Shown in pieces: positions 25,664-35,505 of a stretch of 58,248 nucleotides of DNA. The stretch comes from Sulfurovum sp. (lineage in GTDB: Bacteria > Campylobacterota > Campylobacteria > Campylobacterales > Sulfurovaceae), in NCBI GenBank assembly GCA_027012955.1, contig JALUYL010000048.1, forward strand, positions 1 to 58,248. Direction: 5' to 3'. The notes beneath the pieces are model-generated. The model saw only the letters and a list, made by a program, of their open reading frames with translations. It searched no databases and was not told the origin of the DNA. Within the stretch, counting starts at the first letter, position 1. Each line of letters begins with the position of its first letter. Made by a program: the position numbers and the translations under genes.

Positions 25664-27101
25664 TATTAAAACAAATCACTTTGAAGGTAATAAGTCAAAA
25701 GAACTGGGGATGATGTATTTTAGAGTAGCGATGATACTCTTTGGTGCACAACTACTTTTCGGACTTGTGGCAGCGTTTCAGTTTATTTTTCCAGGTTTCT
25801 TATTTGAAGTACTTGATTTCTCTGTAGCGAGAATGGTACACATCAATGCCTTGGTTGTGTGGATGCTCTATGCCATGATAGGTTCAGTGTATTTTTTAAT
25901 GCCAGATGAAACTGGGGTTGAAACAGTAAACATTGGACTTGGAAAACTCGCGTTTTGGGTACTGACCGCAGCAGTAACTGTGGTGGTACTTGTGTTTATT
26001 CTTGTGCAAGTAGGTCCAGGTACAGAGTCATCAATCTGGCTTATCAACGAAGGTAGAGAGTATCTTGAAGCACCACGTTGGGCAGATATCGGCATTGTAG
26101 TTGTAGTATTGACATTTTATTGGAATGTTTTTGCTACGTTTATGAAAGCCAAAGTCAAAACAGGTGTGATGCAGGTACTTGTGGCTGACCTTATGGCACT
26201 TGCGGGTCTTTACCTTGCAGGTATGTTCTTTACAGACAATATCTCCATGGATCAGTACTGGTGGTGGTGGGTAATACACCTTTGGGTTGAAGCAACATGG
26301 GAAGTATTTGTGGGTGCATTAGCAGCGTATGCACTGATTAAAATTATTGGTGCTAAACGTGAAATCGTTGAAATGTGGTTGTGGATTGAAGTATTGATGC
26401 TTTTTGGATCAGGTATTTTAGGTCTAGGTCACCACTATTTCTGGATTGGAACACCTGAGTATTGGTGGGAAATTGGGGCACTGTTCTCTGCACTAGAACC
26501 AGTACCATTGGTAGCAATGTTTGTTCACGTACTCTATGACTGGGGTAAAGAGCAAGGTGCTGCACATGCAAGAGGTGAAACAGGATCTATTATGAAAAAT
26601 GGTCCAGCGATGTCTTGGATAGTATTGAATGCCTTTGGTAACTTCTTGGGTGCAGGTATATGGGGATTCTTCCATACGCTACCTCAAGTGAATATCTATA
26701 CGCATGGTACACAGTTTACAGCGGCACATGGTCACTTGGCATTCTTTGGAGCGTATGCAACTATCTTGGTAGGAATGATGTATATGGGTATTCAAAATGC
26801 CTATGGTATCAAGATTATGAAAGCAACATTCAAGTCTAAAATGGGTGTCTTCCTTATTGCCTTTGGTGTGATGGGAATGACGATTGCCTTGACGATTGCA
26901 GGATATGAACAAGTACTCATCGAAAGGGCAGAACTTGGTGCAGGATGGAATGCGTTCTTTACTGCACAAAATATGCCTTGGTACGTTCAAGCGCAACTTT
27001 GGAGAGCCATTATGGGTGTGGTAACCTTTGTAGGGTTTATCTATCTTGTCTGGGATATGCTGACCATTGGTAAAGCACAGGCTGGACAAACAGAGAATTA
27101 A
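25653..27101 (+). CDS. norB: Nitric oxide reductase large subunit (cNOR)
   Basis: 482-aa integral membrane protein of the haem-copper oxidase superfamily with about 12 helices. Conserved His-bearing helices are visible: ARMVHINALVVWML, WWWWVIHLWVEATWEVFVGAL (with the Glu of the NO site), ILGLGHHYFWIGTP and FTAAHGHLAFFGAYATI. It reduces two NO to N2O at a haem b3/non-haem iron centre. It is the short cNOR form, without the qNOR N-terminal extension, matching the adjacent norC. Regulated with the 140-aa gene and norC from the TTGAT-N4-ATCAA promoter. Confidence 0.96.
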   Translation: MLTSIKTNHFEGNKSKELGMMYFRVAMILFGAQLLFGLVAAFQFIFPGFLFEVLDFSVARMVHINALVVWMLYAMIGSVYFLMPDETGVETVNIGLGKLAFWVLTAAVTVVVLVFILVQVGPGTESSIWLINEGREYLEAPRWADIGIVVVVLTFYWNVFATFMKAKVKTGVMQVLVADLMALAGLYLAGMFFTDNISMDQYWWWWVIHLWVEATWEVFVGALAAYALIKIIGAKREIVEMWLWIEVLMLFGSGILGLGHHYFWIGTPEYWWEIGALFSALEPVPLVAMFVHVLYDWGKEQGAAHARGETGSIMKNGPAMSWIVLNAFGNFLGAGIWGFFHTLPQVNIYTHGTQFTAAHGHLAFFGAYATILVGMMYMGIQNAYGIKIMKATFKSKMGVFLIAFGVMGMTIALTIAGYEQVLIERAELGAGWNAFFTAQNMPWYVQAQLWRAIMGVVTFVGFIYLVWDMLTIGKAQAGQTEN

Positions 27102-27127
27102 GAAAACGCAGTACTACTGCATATAAG

Positions 27128-27149
27128 AGGAGAGGCATGGTCCTCTCTT
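27128..27149 (+). terminator. Stem-loop after norB
   Basis: GAGAGG-CATGGT-CCTCTC followed by TTTATTT. Likely a terminator or attenuator between norB and the 50-aa ORF. Confidence 0.45.
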
Positions 27150-27169
27150 TATTTACATAAGGAGTAAAT

Positions 27170-27322
27170 ATGTTATTTGAATCATTTACAGATGTTGTTC
27201 CAAGTTTTTTTGGATGGCTCAATCAAGGGCCAATGACATTGACAATATTTTTACATACATTGGTTATCTTACCGATGTTTTGGATTTATCAAAGTGAAAA
27301 AAAGAAATTAAATAGCAAGTGA
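27170..27322 (+). CDS. 50-aa single-helix membrane protein after norB
   Basis: Too short for the ORF track. It has a good ribosome site (AAGGAGTAAAT) and reads MLFESFTDVVPSFFGWLNQG, then the helix PMTLTIFLHTLVILPMFWIY and a basic tail (QSEKKKLNSK). This amphipathic start plus one helix and Lys-rich end looks like a small oxidase-type accessory subunit. The position 68 nt after norB suggests a role in NOR stability; no family is recognised. Confidence 0.6.
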   Translation: MLFESFTDVVPSFFGWLNQGPMTLTIFLHTLVILPMFWIYQSEKKKLNSK

Positions 27323-27389
27323 TATAGCGCATCTTAAAGAGAGAAAAGAGTACCATTTAATGATACATCTCTTAAAGGATGCCAAATAG

Positions 27390-28715
27390 ATGAATATTAT
27401 GATTGCAGGGGCAGGGACTGTCGGTTACAGTCTTGCCCAAACACTCTCGTATACCCATAATGTCATGGTGATAGATAAAGATATCAACAAGCTCAACAAG
27501 CTAGATGAAGATATCGACATCTTAACATTACATGGAGATATAGAAAATCCAAAAAATTACCAATCTTTGACATTAGACAGTCTTGACCTTTTTATCGCAG
27601 TGACAGATTCGGATGAAGCAAATTTACTCTCTACACTCATCATAGAAGATGCAGTTGAAGTGAAAAAAAAGATTATACGACTTAAAAATGAGGGGTTTTT
27701 AACCAGTCATATTTTAGAAAAACTCTCCATTGACTACGCAGTATTTCCCGACATTACAACAGCCAACAAGGTCAAGGCACTTCTGGCATTTCCCAAAGCA
27801 AATAACGTTAAATCTTTTCACCAAACCAAACATAAATTGATTTCGATTCGTGTGCAATACGAAGAGGATAGCGTTTATACTGTAGATATGCTCAATAATG
27901 ATGAGGTATCTATCGTAGGGGTAGAACGTGAAAAGTCATTTTTTATGCCTGAGTCACATACTGAAGTGTTAAATGATGATTTAGTATATCTCTTTGGTAC
28001 GCCTGAAGCGATAGAAGCACTTTCGTTAAAGTTAGATAAAAAGATGCCTACCAAGATAAAAAAGATTGTGATATTTGGTGCCAATACGCTCGCACAAAAG
28101 ATTGCTAAAGTGTTATTGGATAAAAAATTAGAAATCAAAATGATTGAGAAAAATATAGACTACTGTAAAGAGGCTTCAGCATTTCTACAAGGTAAAGTAA
28201 CCATCATTAATTCTTCTCATGAAGACCATCACCTTTTTGAAGATGAGGGGCTTAAAAATGCAGATATGGTCATTGCCGCAGCACAAAATGATGAAAAAAA
28301 TATAGTGAAGTGCATCGAAGCAAAAGAACATGGCATACAAAAAGTTGTCGCAGTAAACAATGACAAAGACTATTACAACCTCATGCATAAGATGGGGGTC
28401 GTTGTTGTGAGAGGGAGTAAAGCAGGGGCACATTATGCCATTTTAGAAAAGATATCATCGAGTTCTATTATCACACAAAGACATTTTTGTGGAGGGAGAG
28501 GGTTGTTGTTTATCCGTAAAATATATGCGAACTCTATGTTGATAGGAAAAACACCTCATAAAATCAGTGCAGACATTGCGACAGTGCTTGTGTTGAGAGA
28601 AGAAAAAAATTATACACTCGATACCATTGAAAGTTTTATGCAGGGAGACAGCATTGTGACTTTTGGTATGTGTGAAAATAAAGAAGAGATAGAACAGTGG
28701 ATATATACGCTTTAA
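27390..28715 (+). CDS. trkA: Trk potassium uptake, NAD-binding regulatory subunit
   Basis: 441 aa. It has two tandem RCK units: an N-terminal Rossmann motif MNIMIAGAGTVGYSLAQTL and a second one near KIVIFGANTLAQKIAKVLL (about residue 225), each followed by a smaller TrkA-C ligand domain. It sits on the cytoplasmic face and gates TrkH in response to NAD(H)/ATP. Overlaps trkH by 19 nt. No FNR-type site is seen before it, so it seems unrelated to the nor/nap control despite lying between them. Confidence 0.93.
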   Translation: MNIMIAGAGTVGYSLAQTLSYTHNVMVIDKDINKLNKLDEDIDILTLHGDIENPKNYQSLTLDSLDLFIAVTDSDEANLLSTLIIEDAVEVKKKIIRLKNEGFLTSHILEKLSIDYAVFPDITTANKVKALLAFPKANNVKSFHQTKHKLISIRVQYEEDSVYTVDMLNNDEVSIVGVEREKSFFMPESHTEVLNDDLVYLFGTPEAIEALSLKLDKKMPTKIKKIVIFGANTLAQKIAKVLLDKKLEIKMIEKNIDYCKEASAFLQGKVTIINSSHEDHHLFEDEGLKNADMVIAAAQNDEKNIVKCIEAKEHGIQKVVAVNNDKDYYNLMHKMGVVVVRGSKAGAHYAILEKISSSSIITQRHFCGGRGLLFIRKIYANSMLIGKTPHKISADIATVLVLREEKNYTLDTIESFMQGDSIVTFGMCENKEEIEQWIYTL

Positions 28716-30151
28716 AAAATATTTTTAAATTTGTCTCCACGATTGGTATGGCATTGAGTCTATTTTTTACAACAGTACTCATGGTAGGTTTGATATATGA
28801 TGAAAATATGAAGCTTTTTTTCTACTTTGATACAGGCTTGTTTATTTTAAATCTTTTGGTATTTTTGTCGCTAAAAAAACATAAGATGAAACTCAGCATT
28901 AAGGGTGGTATTCTTTCTGTCAATCTTATTTGGTTACTTTTAGGTGTGGCAGGTACCATACCACTTATGCTCTACACAGAAGCCAACTTTGCTGATGCTT
29001 TTTTTGAATCAGTCAGTGGGTTTACTACCACAGGTGCAACCATCTTTTCTGATATAGAATCTTTACCAAAGTCCATACTCTATCTACGAAGCCTGATGCA
29101 TTGGCTGGGCGGTATGGGGATTATTGTCTTAGGAGTAGGGTTGTTCTCACTCATTAACCCAAGTGGGTCTATGACCCTGTTTAAAGCAGAATCCACTGGG
29201 ATTAAAATGGAAAAGATGACCCCTAAAGTGAAAGATACTGCCATGAGACTGTGGGGCATTTATATACTCTTTACCCTTGTGGATGCAGTGGCGCTTAAAG
29301 TAGCAGGTATGAGTTTTTTTGATGCGATTAACCATGCCTTCTCCACCATATCTACAGGAGGATTTTCTACGAAAAATGCCTCTTTGGGTTACTATCATTC
29401 TAGTCTCATTGTCTGGATAACTACATTTTTTATGATACTTTCAGGTATCAACTTTCTTGCACACCTAAAACTTTTTTCTTCTGGTAGGTTTGATGGATAC
29501 AAACGAGAAGAAGTGCTTTGGTATTTGGGTATTTTTATCATACTCTCTTTGCTACTTGGCAGTGCAGATATTGTCATAGACAAAGATAACCAATTTCATG
29601 CCTTTACCCACGCTTTCTTTACGATAGCCTCAGTACTTACCACCACAGGTTTTGCCACACTCGATTATGCTCAGTGGGGGCATGTAGCTATTACGGTGAT
29701 TTTTATAGCGATGCTTATAGGGGGGAATGCAGGTTCAACTGCAGGTGGGGTGAAAGTCATACGTTACATTGTTTTGTTTAAAAATATCACTTTACAGTTT
29801 AAAAAGATACTCCACCCCAATGCGATTGTGGGGGTATTTATAGATGGACAAAGAACAAGCTCTCAAACTATTAGCTCCACCACAGGGTTTATCGTGCTTT
29901 TTGTCATGACCAATATGTTGATTACACTCTACCTTTTTGCCAGAGGGTTTGATGCTATGACGGCTGTCTCTACTGCGGTGGCAACGGTGGGAAATATAGG
30001 TCCGGGATTTTCTCTCACTGGTCCTTCTGAGAATTATGCATTTTTTAGCGATGCAGATAAAATGGTACTCTCTATGGCGATGATTATAGGAAGGCTTGAA
30101 TTTTATACGGTATTTTTACTCTTTAGCCGTGATTTTTGGAAAAAGTTTTGA
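28697..30151 (+). CDS. trkH: Trk potassium transporter membrane subunit
   Basis: 484-aa channel-like transporter starting at GTG 28697 inside trkA. The four selectivity-filter-like repeats are visible: SGFTTTGATIF, STISTGGFSTKN, SVLTTTGFATLD and ATVGNIGPGF. About 10 transmembrane helices. The GGNAGSTAGGVKVIRY loop is the conserved TrkH intramembrane region. It moves K+ under control of TrkA. The coupled overlap argues for equal expression. Confidence 0.95.
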   Translation: MDIYALKNIFKFVSTIGMALSLFFTTVLMVGLIYDENMKLFFYFDTGLFILNLLVFLSLKKHKMKLSIKGGILSVNLIWLLLGVAGTIPLMLYTEANFADAFFESVSGFTTTGATIFSDIESLPKSILYLRSLMHWLGGMGIIVLGVGLFSLINPSGSMTLFKAESTGIKMEKMTPKVKDTAMRLWGIYILFTLVDAVALKVAGMSFFDAINHAFSTISTGGFSTKNASLGYYHSSLIVWITTFFMILSGINFLAHLKLFSSGRFDGYKREEVLWYLGIFIILSLLLGSADIVIDKDNQFHAFTHAFFTIASVLTTTGFATLDYAQWGHVAITVIFIAMLIGGNAGSTAGGVKVIRYIVLFKNITLQFKKILHPNAIVGVFIDGQRTSSQTISSTTGFIVLFVMTNMLITLYLFARGFDAMTAVSTAVATVGNIGPGFSLTGPSENYAFFSDADKMVLSMAMIIGRLEFYTVFLLFSRDFWKKF

Positions 30152-30228
30152 TTGACGTATATCATATGTTTTTATATCATCATTATTAGAGGTATAATAA
30201 AGAGTGAGAATACTTTGTAAGACTATGT

Positions 30229-30234
30229 TATAAT
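30229..30234 (+). promoter_or_regulatory. -10 of the Crp/Fnr regulator gene
   Basis: TATAAT in GTTATAATTTC, 29 nt before the ATG at 30263. The following Crp/Fnr box overlaps the expected start of transcription. Confidence 0.6.
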
Positions 30235-30237
30235 TTC

Positions 30238-30251
30238 TTGATTTATATCAA
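30238..30251. promoter_or_regulatory. Crp/Fnr-family site overlapping the regulator's own transcription start
   Basis: TTGAT-TTAT-ATCAA perfect dyad placed immediately downstream of the -10 at 30229. This position is that of a repressor, so the regulator likely limits its own synthesis. Confidence 0.75.
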
Positions 30252-30262
30252 GGATATCGTAT

Positions 30263-30916
30263 ATGTATTGTATTAAAGATTTACCACTTTTCTCAGGCTT
30301 AAATGACCAGCAGTTGACGCGACTACAGTCAGAACTCCACATTCACCAGTATGACAAAGAGAGTATTGTCTTTTATGAAGGCGATGAGAGTGAGTACCTT
30401 TACATCTTACTCGATGGCTCCGTAAGACTCTATAAAACAGCGCCCAAGGGCAACCAAATACATATGCATAACTTTCAAGCTCCCGAAGCCATAGCACTTT
30501 TTGTGGCATTTGAAAATATACCTTTTCCTGCAACCTGCGAACTCTTAACTGATGGACACATAGGCTTACTCCCTCTTAATAAATTTCGTGATTGTCTGAA
30601 TGATATACAGTTTTCGTCTTCTTTGGTAAAAGCACTCTCTAAACGTATGAAACTTTTGGCTACACTGCTGCATAAAGAAACCATCTACTCTACAGAAGCA
30701 AAGATAGCAGACATCCTCTATACTAACCCCAGTATCTTTGAACGTCTTAAAAATAATGAAATAGCCTACATGCTAAACATGACACCCGAAACACTCTCGC
30801 GCATCTTGACTAAGTTTAAAAAAGAAGAAGTGATTAAGATAGATGAACATGTAGTGACTATCTTGGATGAAGAAGCCTTACGATATGTCATTGAAACCAA
30901 TACCATGCAAAAGTAA
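30263..30916 (+). CDS. Crp/Fnr-family transcriptional regulator of nitrate/NO respiration
   Basis: 217 aa. Residues ~10-110 form the effector beta-barrel (GDESEYLYILLDGSVRLYKTAPKGNQ). A dimerisation helix follows, then the C-terminal HTH with NNEIAYMLNMTPETLSRILTKFKKE. The recognition helix keeps E-x-x-S-R, which in Fnr reads the TTGAT half-site. There are only three scattered Cys, so no Fnr-type FeS cluster; NO or nitrate sensing as in NssR/Dnr/NnrR types is plausible. TTGAT-N4-ATCAA boxes in front of nap, nor, the porin and this gene point to those as targets. Comparable in role to NssR of Campylobacter. Confidence 0.88.
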   Translation: MYCIKDLPLFSGLNDQQLTRLQSELHIHQYDKESIVFYEGDESEYLYILLDGSVRLYKTAPKGNQIHMHNFQAPEAIALFVAFENIPFPATCELLTDGHIGLLPLNKFRDCLNDIQFSSSLVKALSKRMKLLATLLHKETIYSTEAKIADILYTNPSIFERLKNNEIAYMLNMTPETLSRILTKFKKEEVIKIDEHVVTILDEEALRYVIETNTMQK

Positions 30917-31021
30917 CATCAATTCTATTGAACATATTGTCGCTATAAATAAACAATTTTCTTCGTCAATTATTTCTATTTTTTCATAAATATATTTAAA
31001 TAATTAAAATCATATATTTTT

Positions 31022-31035
31022 TTGATATATATCAA
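31022..31035. promoter_or_regulatory. Crp/Fnr-family site upstream of the porin gene
   Basis: TTGAT-ATAT-ATCAA perfect dyad, centre 31028.5; TATGCT at about 31058 would be the -10, so the site is near -41. Confidence 0.75.
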
Positions 31036-31100
31036 TGAATCCTATTTTTGATAGTGTTATGCTGATAATGTATATGATTTCCAATAGTTAAGGAGGAAAA

Positions 31101-32387
31101 ATGTCATTCACTCAATCTAAAGTTTTCAAAAAAGCACTCTTACTCTCAGTGGTAAGTTCACAAATAATTTTTGCAGGAGGAGAGATTAACCCCGTGGAAG
31201 AGACGGCACTTGCCCCTATAACAGAGTCATTTTCTTTTCTTTCAAATGTGCAGGCACATGGAGAGTTGCGTCCTCGTTATGAGTATGTCAATACAAATAA
31301 TGCAACAGGTAATGCAAGTGCCTTTACCAATAGACTTATGTTGGGGGTCAGTGCAGATTTATTGAATGTAAATGGTTTATCTGTCTATTTGGAAGCCATT
31401 AATGTAGCTGGTTCTGGTAATTATTGGGATTTATCTGCCAGTGATTCTGATAGAGGTGTCTACAATGTAGTGGCAGACCCTTCTCAAACACGTATTACTC
31501 AAGCCTATGTCGATTATGCTTTTTCGGACTCTTTACTGAGAGCAGGACGCCAAGGGGTGAACCTGGACAATCAACGTTTCATTGGTACGGTAAACTGGAG
31601 ACAAATGCCTCAGACCTATGATGCAGTAGCATTTTCAAACCACTCCATCGAGGGGCTTTCTCTTATGGCAGCGTATGTATGGCATGTGAATACCATTTTT
31701 ACGAATGACTCAGTACTTCCTAATGGCACACCTAAATCTTCAGGCTTTGATACAGGAACAGTTTTACTCCATGCAACATATAAAATAAATGATGCCTTTG
31801 CGCTTACTGCATATGATTACATGATAGAGGATGTACATGATACGTATGGTATCGCAGCGACTGGTAAGTTTGCATTGGGTGGAGGTACAGGGTTGTCTTA
31901 TCGTGCAGAGTATGCAAAACAGACTGACCCAACATTTAATAAACTAACCACTAATAAGACAGCAGATGCTGAGTATTATAACATTGAAGCTACGCTTAAT
32001 ATGAGTGGTTTTTTAGCAGGTGTAAGATATGAAGTTTTAGGTGCTGGGAATGGTGGTAATGCTGCCTTTAGTACACCTCTTGCGACACTCCATGGGCAAA
32101 ATGGTTGGGCTGACATGTTCTTAGGGACACCAACTAACGGTCTTGTAGATGTGAATGGTATGATAGGGTACAAAGCAAAAGGTTTTGGTGTAGCTAAAAT
32201 AGTCTACCATGATTTCTCTAGTGACAGAGGAAGTATAAATTATGGTACAGAGATAGATGTACTTTATAAAAATAAAATTTCAGCAGTGAAAGGGCTTTCT
32301 GGACTCCTAAAAGCGTCATTTTATAATGCAGATACTTTTAAAGTAGACACTACAAAATATTGGGTAATGCTTGATTACAAATTTTAA
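31101..32387 (+). CDS. Outer-membrane porin, Opr/alginate-export type
   Basis: 428 aa with a signal peptide (ALLLSVVSSQIIFAGG). The mature protein is built of alternating beta-strands: HGELRPRYEYVNTNNATGNASAFTNRLMLGV, TQAYVDYAFSDSLLRAGRQGVNLDNQRFIGTVNWRQMPQTYDAV, and ends in WVMLDYKF with a terminal Phe, the outer-membrane insertion signal. The family is found near nap genes in vent epsilonproteobacteria as far as I know. Its FNR-type box and the position before napA imply a role in anion or nitrate entry under denitrifying conditions. A strong AAGGAGG site precedes the start. Confidence 0.8.
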   Translation: MSFTQSKVFKKALLLSVVSSQIIFAGGEINPVEETALAPITESFSFLSNVQAHGELRPRYEYVNTNNATGNASAFTNRLMLGVSADLLNVNGLSVYLEAINVAGSGNYWDLSASDSDRGVYNVVADPSQTRITQAYVDYAFSDSLLRAGRQGVNLDNQRFIGTVNWRQMPQTYDAVAFSNHSIEGLSLMAAYVWHVNTIFTNDSVLPNGTPKSSGFDTGTVLLHATYKINDAFALTAYDYMIEDVHDTYGIAATGKFALGGGTGLSYRAEYAKQTDPTFNKLTTNKTADAEYYNIEATLNMSGFLAGVRYEVLGAGNGGNAAFSTPLATLHGQNGWADMFLGTPTNGLVDVNGMIGYKAKGFGVAKIVYHDFSSDRGSINYGTEIDVLYKNKISAVKGLSGLLKASFYNADTFKVDTTKYWVMLDYKF

Positions 32388-32587
32388 TATTCATAACGCA
32401 TAGTTTTCTATGCGTTAGTGACTTCAATATATTAGACTTCTCACTTCCTTGAGTTTTGCAAGAAGTCTATTCTCCCCTTTCCTTTCTTTTTCATCAAATT
32501 TATTTATTGACTTTTGACTGTTAAATAGAATTATTTATCCACCAAAATACTTTGATTATTCATCAGCGTGATTGTATACATGCATAA

Positions 32588-32601
32588 TTGATATACATCA
32601 A
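32588..32601. promoter_or_regulatory. Crp/Fnr-family site of the nap operon
   Basis: TTGAT-ATAC-ATCAA perfect dyad, centre 32594.5. TATTCT near 32625 would serve as -10, giving the class II spacing. It leaves a ~28-nt leader to napA. Confidence 0.8.
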
Positions 32602-32662
32602 TTATAGTATAGGATTATCGTGATATTCTTAAAATGTATATTAATTTTAATAAGGAGGAACA

Positions 32663-35500
32663 ATGTCATTAAATAGACGTGATTTTTTGAAAAATTCAGC
32701 AGCAGTGGCAGCAGCAGGTGCGGTAGGTATTACTGTCCCACAAGAAGCTGAGGCAGCAGCAAAACAAGCTGAATCTAAATGGAGATGGGACAAGGCGGCT
32801 TGTCGTTTCTGTGGTACTGGTTGTGGGATTATGCTTGCGACGAAGAATGGTAGAATCGTTGCAGTAAAAGGTGATCCTGCAGCTCCAGTAAATAGAGGAC
32901 TGAATTGTATTAAGGGTTACTTTAATGCGAAGATTATGTATGGGGCAGACAGACTTAAAACACCACTGCTTCGTATGAATGATAAAGGTGAATTCGATAA
33001 AAAAGGTAAGTTTAAAGCAGTAAGCTGGAAACGTGCCTTTGATGAGATGGAACTTAACATTAGAAAAGCACTGAAGGCGTCTGGTCCTGAAGGTGTGGGT
33101 ATTTTTGCTTCTGGACAGTACACTCTTATGGAAGGGTACGCTGCACAGAAAATGATGAAAGCAGGTTTCCGTTCTAATGCTATCGACCCCAATGCAAGAC
33201 ACTGTATGGCATCTGCGGTTGTTGGTTTCTATCAAACCTTTGGTATTGATGAGCCATCAGGATGTTATGATGATATTGAATTGACAGATACGATTATCTC
33301 ATGGGGTTCAAACATGGCAGAGATGCACCCTATTTTATGGTCAAGGGTCACAGATAGAAAACTCTCTAACCCAGACAAAGTAAAAGTAGTCAATATCACA
33401 ACATATCGAACCAGAAGTTCAGATTTGGCAGATATGGAGATTATCTTTACCCCAAATACTGACTTGGTATTGTGGAATTATATTGCACGTGAAATCGTTA
33501 TGAGAGATGATAAAGAAAAAATTATCGATTGGGATTTTGTGAAAGAGCATATGGTCTTTGCAACAGGTCCTGCGAACATTGGGTATGGTATGAGACGTGC
33601 AGGTGAAAAATCTATCACACCAGTCAATGCAGATGGTTCAGCTGGTAAGTATTCTGCACTTGAGATGCAAACGATTAACAAAGAGATGTCTAAAGTACTT
33701 TCTGAAGATGAAGGAACAGCATTGGCTCCGTATGGTTACAAAGCTGGTGAGACTATGAAAAATACAGCAGGTACGCTCAATCACTGGGAAATCTCTTTTG
33801 AAGAGTATAAAAAGTCTTTAGAGCCATATACACTTGAGTATACTGCTAGGGTAACCAAAGGTGATAAAAATGAGGACATCGAAGCATTTAAGAAAAAACT
33901 TCAAAAACTGGCGGATCTCTACATAGAGAAAAACAGAAAAGTGGTAAGTTTTTGGACGATGGGTATGAATCAACATACACGTGGTACATGGGTTAACACA
34001 CTTTCATACAATGTACACTTTATGTTGAATAAGCAAGCTAAACCAGGTTCTGGGGCATTCTCACTTACGGGTCAACCATCTGCGTGTGGTACGGCTAGAG
34101 AAGTAGGAACATTCTGTCACAGACTTCCTGCTGACTTGATGGTAAAAAACCCTAAGCATAGAAAAATAGCAGAGAAAAAATGGTCAATTCCAGAGGGTAC
34201 ACTGAACCCTGTAGGTAACCAACACATTATGAAAATTCATAGAGATATCGAAGATGGTGTCATTAAATTTGCATGGGTTAATGTATGTAATGCTTACCAA
34301 GATTCTGGGTCAGCCTCTCACTGGATAAAAGCAGCGCGTGAGATGGATAACTTTATCGTTACTTCTGACGGATACCCTGGTATTTCAGCAAAAGTATCGG
34401 ATTTGGTACTTCCATCGGCGATGATTTATGAAAAATGGGGTGCCTATGGAAATGCAGAACGTCGTACACAGCACTGGAGACAACAAGTACTTCCTATAGG
34501 TGACGCGATGTCAGATACCTGGCAGTGGGTTGAACTTTCTAAACGCTTTACTGTTAAAGATTTATGGGGTAAATATACACTTAGAAATAAAAAAGTATTA
34601 CCTGATGTCATTAAAGATGCATTAAAAATGGGATATACAGAAGATACAACAATGTATGACATCCTCTTTGCTAATAAAAAAGCAAAATCATACAAGATAG
34701 ACATGAAGAAATTCCCTCAACAAGGTTACGACAACTCAGAGTGTTTGGGTGACAGTAGAAATGTTAAAGGCTCAGATGGTAAAGTATTTAAGGGGTATGG
34801 ATTTATGCTCCATGAGTATCTCTTTGAAGAGTATGCAAGTTTTGGTAGAGGACATGGACATGACCTCGCACCATTTAATGTGTACCATAAAGTAAGAGGA
34901 CTCAAGTGGCCGGTTGTTGATGGTAAAGAGACGCATTGGAGATTTAATGTCAAGTATGACCCCTATGCAGCAAAAGCAGCTAAAGAAGCTGGCTTAAAAG
35001 ACTTTGCGTTCTATGGACCATTGGCTAAGGCATTGGCACAGGGTGATCTTAAAGGTATTAAAGACAAAAACAAAAAGTCACTTAAAAATAAAGCCAAAAT
35101 CTATGCAAGACCATACATGGAGCCACCTGAAACACCAGATAAAGAGTACGATACATGGCTCTGTACAGGGCGTGTACTAGAACATTGGCACTCAGGTACG
35201 ATGACGATGAGAGTTCCTGAACTCTTCAGGGCTGTTCCTGAAGCACTCTGTTACATGAATCCAAAAGATGCCAAAGCAAAAGGCTTCAAGCAAGGTAGTT
35301 TGATTTGGATAGATTCACGTCGTGGTAAAGTCAAAGCAAGAGTGGAGACACGTGGACGTAACAGACCACCACAAGGACTTGTATTTGTACCTTGGTTTGA
35401 TGAAAAAGTCTTTATCAACAAAGTATGTCTTGATGCGACATGTCCCATGTCTAAACAAACTGACTACAAAAAATGTGCAGTCAAACTCACTAAGGCATAA
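32663..35500 (+). CDS. napA: Periplasmic nitrate reductase catalytic subunit
   Basis: 945 aa. A Tat signal ([20 protein letters not shown]) exports the folded enzyme. [12 protein letters not shown]...GLNCIKGY binds the 4Fe-4S cluster, and [13 protein letters not shown] carries the Cys that ligates Mo of the bis-MGD cofactor. [17 protein letters not shown] and [21 protein letters not shown] are NapA-type. Reduces nitrate to nitrite in the periplasm. The length, with insertions relative to the ~830 aa E. coli protein, matches the epsilonproteobacterial form. An AAGGAGG site gives strong translation. First gene of the nap operon. Confidence 0.98.
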   Translation: MSLNRRDFLKNSAAVAAAGAVGITVPQEAEAAAKQAESKWRWDKAACRFCGTGCGIMLATKNGRIVAVKGDPAAPVNRGLNCIKGYFNAKIMYGADRLKTPLLRMNDKGEFDKKGKFKAVSWKRAFDEMELNIRKALKASGPEGVGIFASGQYTLMEGYAAQKMMKAGFRSNAIDPNARHCMASAVVGFYQTFGIDEPSGCYDDIELTDTIISWGSNMAEMHPILWSRVTDRKLSNPDKVKVVNITTYRTRSSDLADMEIIFTPNTDLVLWNYIAREIVMRDDKEKIIDWDFVKEHMVFATGPANIGYGMRRAGEKSITPVNADGSAGKYSALEMQTINKEMSKVLSEDEGTALAPYGYKAGETMKNTAGTLNHWEISFEEYKKSLEPYTLEYTARVTKGDKNEDIEAFKKKLQKLADLYIEKNRKVVSFWTMGMNQHTRGTWVNTLSYNVHFMLNKQAKPGSGAFSLTGQPSACGTAREVGTFCHRLPADLMVKNPKHRKIAEKKWSIPEGTLNPVGNQHIMKIHRDIEDGVIKFAWVNVCNAYQDSGSASHWIKAAREMDNFIVTSDGYPGISAKVSDLVLPSAMIYEKWGAYGNAERRTQHWRQQVLPIGDAMSDTWQWVELSKRFTVKDLWGKYTLRNKKVLPDVIKDALKMGYTEDTTMYDILFANKKAKSYKIDMKKFPQQGYDNSECLGDSRNVKGSDGKVFKGYGFMLHEYLFEEYASFGRGHGHDLAPFNVYHKVRGLKWPVVDGKETHWRFNVKYDPYAAKAAKEAGLKDFAFYGPLAKALAQGDLKGIKDKNKKSLKNKAKIYARPYMEPPETPDKEYDTWLCTGRVLEHWHSGTMTMRVPELFRAVPEALCYMNPKDAKAKGFKQGSLIWIDSRRGKVKARVETRGRNRPPQGLVFVPWFDEKVFINKVCLDATCPMSKQTDYKKCAVKLTKA

Positions 35501-35505
35501 CAGAT

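Noticed and set aside
32696-33235. 179-aa minus-strand ORF over napA
   Set aside because: Antisense shadow of the napA N-terminal region.
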